A stretch of DNA of 12,331 nt from Mycoplasmatota bacterium (GTDB taxonomy: Bacteria; Bacillota_I; Bacilli_A; Izemoplasmatales; Izemoplasmataceae), in assembly GCA_022712785.1 (NCBI GenBank), contig JAFLJX010000033.1, forward strand, positions 1-12,331, read 5' to 3'. Below, in pieces: positions 1 through 6,080 of this stretch. Position numbers and translations under genes: made by a program. Each line of letters opens with the position of its first letter. The stretch's first letter is position 1. The notes under the pieces were generated by a model. It was given only the letters and a program-made list of their open reading frames with translations. It did not search any database and was not told the DNA's origin.

Positions 1-1
1 A

Positions 2-106
2 ATTTATGTTTTTGATTTTAGTGCCTTCATGTTTATTCTTGGAGGAATATTATTGCTTTTAGTAAAAGGTAGAATTCAAAAAGGCAATGGAGGACAAAAA
101 ATATAA
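2..106 (+). CDS. C-terminal end of an unidentified membrane protein (partial)
   Basis: An open frame enters from the left edge and ends at TAA 104-106, giving 34 residues. They form one hydrophobic stretch (about residues 9-21, with FMFILGGILLLLV) followed by a short basic, Gly-rich tail (KGRIQKGNGGQKI), as expected for the last membrane helix of an integral membrane protein with a cytoplasmic C-terminus. The other two forward frames are stopped within about 60 bases. The family cannot be named from this tail; a transporter is possible but unproven. The gene lies 53 nt before pgsA, which has its own promoter in the gap. Confidence 0.55.
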   Translation: MYVFDFSAFMFILGGILLLLVKGRIQKGNGGQKI

Positions 107-112
107 TTTAAA

Positions 113-141
113 TTGTTATATATAGCCATTTATGATATAAT
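113..141 (+). promoter_or_regulatory. Sigma-A-type extended -10 promoter for pgsA
   Basis: TTGTTA at 113-118 (4/6 match to the -35 consensus), a 17-nt spacer and a perfect TATAAT at 136-141, preceded by the extended -10 TG at 133-134. Transcription would start near 148, leaving only about 12 nt before the pgsA ATG. The ribosome binding site GAGGTGA at 149-155 would therefore be almost at the 5' end of the RNA. Confidence 0.7.
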
Positions 142-159
142 TTTTATTGAGGTGATTTC

Positions 160-723
160 ATGAATCTACCAAATAAAATTAGCATGATTAGGATATTGAT
201 AATTCCAATTATAGTAGTAGTATATTATATAGTTCCAGATACAATTCCCATTGGATATAACTATAACCTATGGTGGGTTTTAATACCTGGATTGTTTGTC
301 TTGGCTTCAATCACTGATTTCTTAGACGGTTATATTGCTAGAAAATATAAGTTAGTAACTACATTTGGAAAATTTATAGATCCACTTGCTGATAAATTAT
401 TAGTTATGACTGCTTTATTATTGTTAACTGTAGATGGGATTATTCCTGTTTGGATAGTTATAACAATTTTATCAAGAGAATTTATAGTAACTGGAATTAG
501 ATTAGTAGCTGCATCTGTAGGTAAAGTTATTGCTGCGGGTAAACTAGGAAAATACAAAACTGCAACTACAATGATTGCACTAGTATTATTGCTAATGTAT
601 AGGTTTGATAAAATATTTGAAACATCTGGAATGATTTTACTATATATTGGATTAGCTTTAACTGTTATTTCAGGAATTGAATATTTTTATAAAAATAGAC
701 ATATAATCGCAGAATCAATTTAA
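160..723 (+). CDS. pgsA: CDP-diacylglycerol--glycerol-3-phosphate 3-phosphatidyltransferase
   Basis: This enzyme transfers the phosphatidyl group of CDP-diacylglycerol to glycerol-3-phosphate, releasing CMP and making phosphatidylglycerol phosphate, the committed step to phosphatidylglycerol and cardiolipin in the membrane. The CDP-alcohol phosphotransferase signature is complete: D53-x2-D56-G57-x2-A60-R61-x8-G70-x3-D74-x3-D78, where the aspartates bind the metal ions and CDP moiety. Several hydrophobic segments surround it (about residues 10-25, 38-52, 80-105, 133-146 and 155-172). At 187 residues it has normal family length. The ATG is fixed by GAGGTGA four bases upstream. PgsA rather than CDP-alcohol homologues such as PssA or Cls-type enzymes is supported by the N-terminal MNLPNKISMIRI pattern and by recA next door, a common Firmicutes pairing; cinA, often between them, is absent. 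Confidence 0.93.
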   Translation: MNLPNKISMIRILIIPIIVVVYYIVPDTIPIGYNYNLWWVLIPGLFVLASITDFLDGYIARKYKLVTTFGKFIDPLADKLLVMTALLLLTVDGIIPVWIVITILSREFIVTGIRLVAASVGKVIAAGKLGKYKTATTMIALVLLLMYRFDKIFETSGMILLYIGLALTVISGIEYFYKNRHIIAESI

Positions 724-754
724 TTGAGTAAAAAGAAATATAAATGAGTATTAT
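724..754 (+). promoter_or_regulatory. Possible weak promoter for recA
   Basis: TTGAGT at 724-729 and TATTAT at 749-754 are separated by 19 nt, longer than the ideal 17. The 59-nt pgsA-recA gap has no terminator, so read-through from pgsA is equally plausible. No Gram-positive LexA box (GAAC-N4-GTTC core) is visible in the gap. Confidence 0.25.
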
Positions 755-782
755 ATCTTTAGTTAAATAAGGAGGAAATATT

Positions 783-1775
783 ATGGCAACTGATAATAGA
801 CAAAAAGCATTAGATACTGCAATTAAAGAAATAGAGAAACAATATGGTAAAGGATCAGTAATGATTCTTGGTGATGAAAGTTTCAACATGAAATTAGAAT
901 CAATCCCAAGTGGATCTATAAAATTAGATAAAGCTATGGGAATTGGTGGTTATCCAAAAGGAAGAATAGTTGAAGTTTACGGACCTGAATCTTCAGGAAA
1001 AACTACTCTAGCACTTCATGCTATAGCTGAAGCACAAAAGTTAAATGGATTTGCTGCATTTATTGATGCAGAACATGCACTTGACCCACAATATGCAAAA
1101 GCACTTGGTGTTGATATTGATAATCTAATTCTTTCTCAACCAGATACCGGTGAACAAGCATTAGAAATTACTGAAGCTCTAATAAGAAGTGGTGCAATTG
1201 ACATTATTGTAATTGACAGTGTAGCCGCACTTGTACCTGAAGCTGAAATTAGAGGAGATATGGGAGCGAGTCATGTTGGATTACAAGCTAGACTTATGTC
1301 TCAAGCAATGAGAAAACTAAGTGGTGTTATTAGCAAATCTAATACGATTGTTATTTTTATCAACCAAATTAGAGAAAAAGTAGGAGTTATGTTTGGTAGT
1401 CCTGAAACTACTCCAGGAGGTAGAGCCCTAAAGTTCTATGCATCCATTAGATTAGAGATTAGAAGAAGTGAAGCTATTAAGCATGGAACTGATATCGTAG
1501 GTAATGTTGTTAAGGTAAAAGTTGTTAAAAACAAAGTTGCTCCACCATTCAAAGTAATACTTGTAGATTTAATGTATGGAAAAGGATTTTCAAAATTAGG
1601 AGAAATAATTGATATAGCAGTAGAAGAAGAAATAATTAATAAAAGTGGCTCATGGTTTAGCTACAAAAGTGAAAAAATTGGCCAAGGTAGAGAAAATGTT
1701 AAAAAATATATAACAGATAAGCCAGAACTTTTAAAAGAACTTGAATCTTTAGTAAGAGAAAAATTAGGCGTTTAA
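783..1775 (+). CDS. recA: Recombinase RecA
   Basis: RecA forms ATP-dependent filaments on single-stranded DNA for homologous recombination and repair. All core elements are present: Walker A GPESSGKTT at residues 67-75 (K73), catalytic E97 in AFIDAEHALDP, Walker B ending in D145 (IIVIDS), DNA-binding loop L1 around 157-166 (RGDMGASHVG) and loop L2 around 195-210, then the GGRALKFYAS segment. The ATG has a strong site AAGGAGG at 769-775, seven bases upstream. The protein is 330 residues, shorter than E. coli RecA (353), and stops at VREKLGV without the usual acidic C-terminal tail, which normally restrains DNA binding. It lies 59 nt after pgsA. A terminator overlaps its last codons, so it is separated transcriptionally from the tnpB insert. 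No SOS operator is seen. Confidence 0.97.
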   Translation: MATDNRQKALDTAIKEIEKQYGKGSVMILGDESFNMKLESIPSGSIKLDKAMGIGGYPKGRIVEVYGPESSGKTTLALHAIAEAQKLNGFAAFIDAEHALDPQYAKALGVDIDNLILSQPDTGEQALEITEALIRSGAIDIIVIDSVAALVPEAEIRGDMGASHVGLQARLMSQAMRKLSGVISKSNTIVIFINQIREKVGVMFGSPETTPGGRALKFYASIRLEIRRSEAIKHGTDIVGNVVKVKVVKNKVAPPFKVILVDLMYGKGFSKLGEIIDIAVEEEIINKSGSWFSYKSEKIGQGRENVKKYITDKPELLKELESLVREKLGV

Positions 1776-1791
1776 TATAAACGCCTTTTTT
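1767..1791 (+). terminator. Rho-independent terminator overlapping the recA stop codon
   Basis: Perfect 7-bp stem GGCGTTT (1767-1773) / AAACGCC (1779-1785) with a 5-nt loop, followed by six T. The left arm contains the last two recA codons (Gly-Val) and the first base of its TAA stop (1773-1775), so the coding end is folded into the hairpin. Confidence 0.85.
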
Positions 1792-1870
1792 ATTTATTAG
1801 GAAATTCTAACTTGTCAAGTTATTATGTTAACCTAGGTTCAATCTTTAAAAATGTCTCATATCTTTTTAT

Positions 1871-1901
1871 TTGCTTTACTAAACCATAATAATGGTATAA
1901 T
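1871..1901 (+). promoter_or_regulatory. Promoter for tnpB
   Basis: Perfect TATAAT at 1896-1901 with an extended -10 TG at 1893-1894. The best -35 is TTGCTT at 1871-1876 with a long 19-nt spacer, so the extended -10 is the main evidence. A start near 1908 would leave about 20 nt before the ATG, including the AGGAGGTG ribosome binding site at 1914-1921. Confidence 0.55.
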
Positions 1902-1928
1902 TAAGTATGGAATAGGAGGTGAAACAAT

Positions 1929-3215
1929 ATGGGATACAAATCAATAAAAACAAGATTATATTTAAACAAAAACGAAAATGATTTTCTGAGATATTTAATG
2001 CATGCATCTAAAAACTTATATAACGAAGCACTGTATAATGTACGACAACATTTTTTTAATACTAAAGAATATTTATCTTACACAGAAAATTATCATTTAT
2101 TAAAAGTCTCTAGTGAAAATTATAGAATATTAAATACAACACAAGGACAAGCAGTCATTAAAAAAGTAGATGAAGCAATGAAGTCGTTCTTCGGGTCACT
2201 TAAAGCAAAATCGAATCAAAAGGTAAGATTACCTAGATATCTTAAAAAAGAAGGATATTATTCGTTAATAGATCGAATGGTATATAAACCGAATAATCAC
2301 TATTATGTATTACCAAGAGGAAACTTTATAAAAAGAGTATCAAAATTCTTTAAAACAACTAAGAAACAAGAACTTTATATAGAAAACTTTGATGAAAGTT
2401 TTCTACTAAATATTAGAATTAACACACCAAAATGTATCATAAACAAACAAATAAAAGAAATTACCATCAAATCACAATTTGATGGCCAATACATTGAAGT
2501 GATTCACACATATTTAGATGATGAAGATATCATTGATAACATAAACACCAAAACAGAAACAATGGCAATTGATTTAGGGTTTAACAATTTAGCTTATTGC
2601 GCGTTAACAAATTCTAATCATTTACTAGTTGATGGGTTAAAACTAAAAAGTATGAACCAGTGGTACCATAAACAAATGAGTACCTTATCAAGTAAACGAC
2701 CTAATCAAAATGTACTAACAAAACAAATGACAAAACTCATTATAAAAAGAAACAATCAAATGACATACGCTATAAACAAAGCATCTAAACTAATAGTTAG
2801 TCATGCGATCAACAATAATGTAGGTATCATTATCATTGGATATAACAAGGGATTTAAAGACATAAACCTAAGTAAACAATATAATCAAATGGCTAGATCA
2901 ATACCGTTAGCTAAACTAAGAGACAGAATATCTTACTTAGCAAATTATTTAGAAATAAAAGTAGAGATTATTAGTGAAGAATATACATCAAAAGCTAGTT
3001 ACATTGATAATGATGTACTACCAGAGCTTGATTACAAAAAACATAAGTTTAGTGGTAAAAGAGTAAACCGAGGTTTATATAAAAGTAAAGAAGGATATAA
3101 AATTAACGCTGACTTAAACGGTGCGTTAAATATATTAAGAAAAGGTAACCCCGATGCCGAAAGGATAGGGATTAGAGGTTGGAACACACCAAAACGAACT
3201 TATCTGTTTGGATAA
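1929..3215 (+). CDS. tnpB: TnpB-family RNA-guided nuclease (OrfB of IS605 type), with relocated RuvC-II glutamate
   Basis: TnpB proteins are RNA-guided DNA endonucleases, ancestors of Cas12, that help IS200/IS605 elements persist. The N-terminal half (about residues 5-200) has the helical and beta-barrel pattern of the family (YKSIKTRLYLNKNE, then KKVDEAMKSFFGSLK). RuvC-I is MAIDLGFNNLAYCAL with D215. RuvC-III is INADLNGALNILRK with D395. At the RuvC-II site, where most members have a Glu, the sequence is IIIIGYNKGFKD with G304; the nearest candidate replacement is E350/E351 in ISEEYTSKAS. The usual CxxC zinc finger between RuvC-II and RuvC-III is missing, and a SGKRVNRGLYKSKEG segment is there instead. 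Both traits mark a known divergent branch of the family. At 428 residues it is full length with no frameshift. The start is set by AGGAGGTG at 1914-1921. Activity is likely but unproven. Confidence 0.88.
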   Translation: MGYKSIKTRLYLNKNENDFLRYLMHASKNLYNEALYNVRQHFFNTKEYLSYTENYHLLKVSSENYRILNTTQGQAVIKKVDEAMKSFFGSLKAKSNQKVRLPRYLKKEGYYSLIDRMVYKPNNHYYVLPRGNFIKRVSKFFKTTKKQELYIENFDESFLLNIRINTPKCIINKQIKEITIKSQFDGQYIEVIHTYLDDEDIIDNINTKTETMAIDLGFNNLAYCALTNSNHLLVDGLKLKSMNQWYHKQMSTLSSKRPNQNVLTKQMTKLIIKRNNQMTYAINKASKLIVSHAINNNVGIIIIGYNKGFKDINLSKQYNQMARSIPLAKLRDRISYLANYLEIKVEIISEEYTSKASYIDNDVLPELDYKKHKFSGKRVNRGLYKSKEGYKINADLNGALNILRKGNPDAERIGIRGWNTPKRTYLFG

Positions 3216-3247
3216 GTGACGTTTGAAGGGTTGATTTATCAACTTTT
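3146..3247 (+). ncRNA. Candidate omega/reRNA scaffold overlapping the tnpB 3' end
   Basis: Three consecutive foldable units span the last codons of tnpB and the bases after it. First, TAACCCC (3146-3152) can pair with GGGATTA (3168-3174, one mismatch) around CC-GAAA-GG (3157-3164), a GNRA tetraloop. Second, a hairpin pairs AAACG (3192-3196) with CGTTT (3220-3224) and ACTTATC (3198-3204) with GATAAGT (3211-3217), with loop TGTTTG; this stem contains the tnpB stop. Third, AAGGGTTGA (3226-3234) pairs with TCAACTTTT (3239-3247), including two G-T pairs, with loop TTTA. TnpB guide RNAs are known to derive from the 3' end of tnpB and to run past the element end into flanking guide sequence, which fits. 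The RNA limits are inferred. Confidence 0.45.
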
Positions 3248-3259
3248 GTTCTTTATAAT
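3231..3259 (+). promoter_or_regulatory. Secondary promoter-like sequence upstream of rny
   Basis: TTGATT at 3231-3236, a 17-nt spacer and TATAAT at 3254-3259. It overlaps the last hairpin of the tnpB 3' region, so it may be chance in A+T-rich DNA or an outward promoter from the element end. The site at 3274-3302 is the better rny promoter. Confidence 0.35.
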
Positions 3260-3273
3260 TTGGGTTATATATA

Positions 3274-3302
3274 TTGACTTATAGCTTTAGAACCTATATA
3301 AT
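3274..3302 (+). promoter_or_regulatory. Main sigma-A promoter for rny
   Basis: TTGACT at 3274-3279 (5/6), exactly 17 nt, and a perfect TATAAT at 3297-3302: the best -35/-10 pair in the window. A start near 3309 gives a leader of about 85 nt that contains a 7-bp hairpin, CATAATA (3330-3336) / TATTATG (3341-3347), before the GGAGG at 3383-3387. Confidence 0.75.
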
Positions 3303-3393
3303 TAAATAGTTAAAAAAATTGTTTCTACTCATAATATAAGTATTATGTTAATAAAATAAAAAGAATTAGTATATTTAAGAACGGAGGAAAATA

Positions 3394-4956
3394 ATGGATA
3401 CATTATTACTCATTTTCTCTGGTCTGGCATTTATAACGATCGGTACTGTATCAGGGTTTTTCTTACATGCCGTAGTTGTTGAAAAAGGCTTTAATAAAGC
3501 AAGAATTAAAGCAAATTTATTGATTGAAGACGCCCAAAAACAAGCAAATAAAAATAAAAAACAAACACTTCTTGAAACAAGACAAGAGATACATAATTTA
3601 AAACTTGAGGTTGATAAACAGCTAAAAGAACGTAAAGGTGAAGTAGCTGCTTTAGAAAATAAAATACTCCAACGTGAGCAAAGTCTAGATAACCGTAGTT
3701 CTAATCTTGATAAACGTGAGAGCAATCTTGATAACAAAGAAGAGTTAATTGAGCGCAAAAAACAATCATTAGAAGACAAAAATAACAGACTAGATACTAT
3801 GATTGAAGAACAAAACACAAAGTTATTAGAAATAGCAAGATTCACTGTTGAGCAAGCGAGAGATTTGATATTTAAACGAGTAGAAGACGAAATGGCAAAT
3901 GAAATCGCGGCTTATATTAAAGAAGAAGAAGAAAAAGCTAAATTAAACGTAGACAGAAACGCAAAGCATTTATTATCAGGAGCAATCCAAAAATACGCAC
4001 AAGATGTTACAAGTGAAAGAACTGTAAGTGTTGTGGCACTTCCAAACGATGAGATGAAAGGTCGTATTATTGGTCGTGAAGGTAGAAACATTAGAACAAT
4101 TGAAGCATTAACTGGAGTAGATTTAATTATTGATGACACACCAGAAGCAGTAGTTCTAAGTGGATTTGATCCAATAAGAAGAGAAATCGCAAAAAGAACT
4201 ATTGAATCACTTGTAGCTGATGGAAGAATCCATCCAGGTAGAATTGAAGAAATAGTGGAAAAAACTAGAGATGAAGTTGACAGATTTATTCGTGATAAAG
4301 GTGAAGAAGCAGTATTCGAAGTCGGAATCGGTAGAATCCATCCAGACCTAGTAAAATTACTAGGAAGATTACACTTTAGAACTAGCTACGGACAAAATGT
4401 TTTAAGACACTCAATTGAATGTGCATTCTTAGCAGGTAAATTAGCTGCTGAACTTGGTGAAGATGAAGTTTTAGCTAAACGTGCAGGATTACTACATGAT
4501 ATTGGTAAAGCAGTCGATCATGAAACTGAAGGATCACATGTTGAAATTGGTGTAAACTTGGCAAATAGATATAAAGAACCACTTGCCGTAGTTGATGCTA
4601 TTCAATCTCACCATGGTGAAAAAGAAGCAGTAACAATTATCGCTGTATTAGTAGCAGCGGCAGACGCATTAAGTGCTGCAAGACCTGGTGCAAGAAGCGA
4701 ATCATTAGATAGATATGTTAAACGTTTAGAACAACTTGAAACTATTGCCAAAGGAATTACTGGAGTAGAACAAGCTTACGCTATTCAAGCTGGACGTGAA
4801 GTTAGAGTTATTGTTGAACCTTCAAAAGTTGACGATACAATGGCATATAAAATCGCAAGAGATATTAAAGAACAGATTGAGGAACAATTATCTTATCCAG
4901 GAACTATAAAAGTAACTGTTATAAGAGAAACAAGAGCACAAGATATCGCTAAATAA
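3394..4956 (+). CDS. rny: Ribonuclease Y
   Basis: RNase Y is the membrane-anchored endoribonuclease that starts mRNA decay in many Firmicutes. The parts appear in the expected order: an N-terminal membrane anchor (about residues 3-26), a long charged coiled coil (about 30-165, rich in K, E, Q and L, with the repeated NLDKRESNLDNKE pattern), a KH RNA-binding domain (about 210-275) with G-R-E-G at 227-230, and an HD domain with the metal-binding pair H368-D369 in LLHDIGK and a further HHGEKE at 406-411. The length of 520 residues and the HD position match Bacillus subtilis RNase Y. The start has GGAGG at 3383-3387 and is the first Met before the anchor. It has its own promoter and a strong terminator, so it is monocistronic here, unlike the usual rny-ymdB pair. 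Confidence 0.97.
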   Translation: MDTLLLIFSGLAFITIGTVSGFFLHAVVVEKGFNKARIKANLLIEDAQKQANKNKKQTLLETRQEIHNLKLEVDKQLKERKGEVAALENKILQREQSLDNRSSNLDKRESNLDNKEELIERKKQSLEDKNNRLDTMIEEQNTKLLEIARFTVEQARDLIFKRVEDEMANEIAAYIKEEEEKAKLNVDRNAKHLLSGAIQKYAQDVTSERTVSVVALPNDEMKGRIIGREGRNIRTIEALTGVDLIIDDTPEAVVLSGFDPIRREIAKRTIESLVADGRIHPGRIEEIVEKTRDEVDRFIRDKGEEAVFEVGIGRIHPDLVKLLGRLHFRTSYGQNVLRHSIECAFLAGKLAAELGEDEVLAKRAGLLHDIGKAVDHETEGSHVEIGVNLANRYKEPLAVVDAIQSHHGEKEAVTIIAVLVAAADALSAARPGARSESLDRYVKRLEQLETIAKGITGVEQAYAIQAGREVRVIVEPSKVDDTMAYKIARDIKEQIEEQLSYPGTIKVTVIRETRAQDIAK

Positions 4957-4986
4957 AAGCCTTCCATCGGAAGGCTTCTTTTTTTT
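4957..4986 (+). terminator. Strong Rho-independent terminator after rny
   Basis: Perfect 9-bp stem AAGCCTTCC (4957-4965) / GGAAGGCTT (4969-4977) with an ATC triloop, then C and eight T. It starts at the base after the rny stop and marks the left border of the opp block. Confidence 0.95.
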
Positions 4987-5086
4987 GTCAATTTTAAGTT
5001 AATATAATTCGCATACATATTTATAAAAATTGTCATTAAGTACAACGGTTTAACAGCGCCCTTTGGCCATTATTTAATATTAATCA

Positions 5087-5114
5087 TTGTTTTTATTCTA
5101 AATTATTGTATAAT
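5087..5114 (+). promoter_or_regulatory. Promoter for the oppBCDF operon
   Basis: TTGTTT at 5087-5092, a 16-nt spacer and a perfect TATAAT at 5109-5114. Transcription would begin near 5121, about 28 nt before the oppB ATG, whose ribosome binding site is AAAGG at 5136-5140. The remaining spacer 4987-5086 holds no gene; it contains one G+C-rich patch at about 5044-5069. Confidence 0.6.
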
Positions 5115-5148
5115 ATACATAGATATATAAAAAAGAAAGGTTGATTTT

Positions 5149-6069
5149 ATGGGAAATTATTATATTAAAAGACTTATTTCAGTGTTTTTTACAATTATTT
5201 TAATAGCTACCATAACATTCTTCTTAATGCGTGCAATACCAGGTGGTCCTTTCACAAGAGAAAGACCTGTGAGTCCTGCAATTTTGGAGAATTTAGAAAA
5301 AAAGTATAATTTGGATGATCCTTTAATTATTCAGTATCTAAATTATATGAAAGGTCTAGCTACGTTTGATTTAGGACCTTCATTTAAAATTTTAGGTACT
5401 ACTGTTAATGAATTAATAGTAGAAGGATTTCCAACAAGTGCAAAAATCGGAGGATTGGCAGCAATCTTGATTGTTTCAGTGGGGGTTCCGATAGGAATTA
5501 TCTCTGCCCTCAAACAAAACTCAATTATTGATTATATTGTAATGTTTGGAGCTACACTCGGAGTCACTCTACCGAGTTTTGTTCTAGCGACAGGTATTAT
5601 ATATATATTCGCAGTAAAATATGAGTTAATACCACCTACAGGATTAGGCTCGTGGAAAGGGTATATTGGTCCTGTAATTGCTTTAAGTGGATATTCACTT
5701 AGTTTTGTCGCTAGATTAACAAGATCTTCTATGCTTGAAGTATTGCGACAAGATTATGTAAGAACTGCAAGAGCAAATGGAATAAGTGAGTTTAAAGTAA
5801 TTGCTAAGCATGCACTTAAAAACGCATTAATTCCAGTTATAACATACGTTGGACCAATGATTGCTGCAATATTAACTGGTTCATTTGTAATTGAAAAAGT
5901 ATTTGATTTACCAGGCATGGGGACATATTTTGTTGATAGTGTATCTAATAGAGATTACACTGTAATTATTGGAATGACAGTATTTTATGCTGCATTCTAT
6001 GTAGTTATGGTATTTTTAGTAGATGTCGCTTATTCATTGATTGATCCTAGAATAAAATTGGATAGTTAG
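5149..6069 (+). CDS. oppB: Oligopeptide ABC transporter permease OppB
   Basis: First of the two membrane subunits that form the peptide channel. The N-terminus has the classic OppB start (YYIKRLISVFFTIILIATITFF, helix about residues 8-28, then RAIPGGPF). Further hydrophobic segments lie at about 100-120, 130-155, 170-195, 225-250 and 270-297. The ATPase-contacting EAA-type loop is DYVRTARANGISEFKVIAKHALKN, starting at D202 with the invariant Gly at 211. The protein ends in LIDPRIKLDS, typical of the family. At 306 residues it has normal length, in contrast to OppC next to it. It heads the operon; its stop overlaps the ribosome binding site of oppC. The substrate (oligopeptide, dipeptide or nickel) cannot be settled from the permease alone; the neighbouring binding protein favours oligopeptides. 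Confidence 0.93.
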   Translation: MGNYYIKRLISVFFTIILIATITFFLMRAIPGGPFTRERPVSPAILENLEKKYNLDDPLIIQYLNYMKGLATFDLGPSFKILGTTVNELIVEGFPTSAKIGGLAAILIVSVGVPIGIISALKQNSIIDYIVMFGATLGVTLPSFVLATGIIYIFAVKYELIPPTGLGSWKGYIGPVIALSGYSLSFVARLTRSSMLEVLRQDYVRTARANGISEFKVIAKHALKNALIPVITYVGPMIAAILTGSFVIEKVFDLPGMGTYFVDSVSNRDYTVIIGMTVFYAAFYVVMVFLVDVAYSLIDPRIKLDS

Positions 6070-6080
6070 GAGAGCTAATA

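Larger units (their letters stand above)
1808..3247 (+). mobile_element. Lone tnpB unit, IS200/IS605 (IS1341-like) type; ends approximate
   Basis: The recA-rny gap carries a self-contained block: a small inverted repeat (TAACTT at 1808-1813 / AAGTTA at 1817-1822), a 10-bp palindrome AACCTAGGTT at 1830-1839, the tnpB promoter, tnpB and a run of stem-loops ending near 3247. No HUH or serine transposase (tnpA) is present, so the unit depends on a transposase elsewhere or is immobile. Elements of this family do not make target duplications, so the exact ends cannot be fixed here; the limits given are those of the visible secondary structures. Confidence 0.45.

Noticed and set aside
724..782. SOS (LexA) operator before recA
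   Set aside because: No GAAC-N4-GTTC-type palindrome found in the gap.
1792..3393. CRISPR array or tRNA genes near tnpB
   Set aside because: No regularly spaced repeats and no cloverleaf-like sequence seen; the repeated structure is confined to short hairpins.
3375..3845. 156-codon open frame on the minus strand opposite the start of rny
   Set aside because: Very rich in Ser, Leu and Arg because it mirrors the rny coiled-coil codons; no ribosome binding site and the + strand gene is certain.
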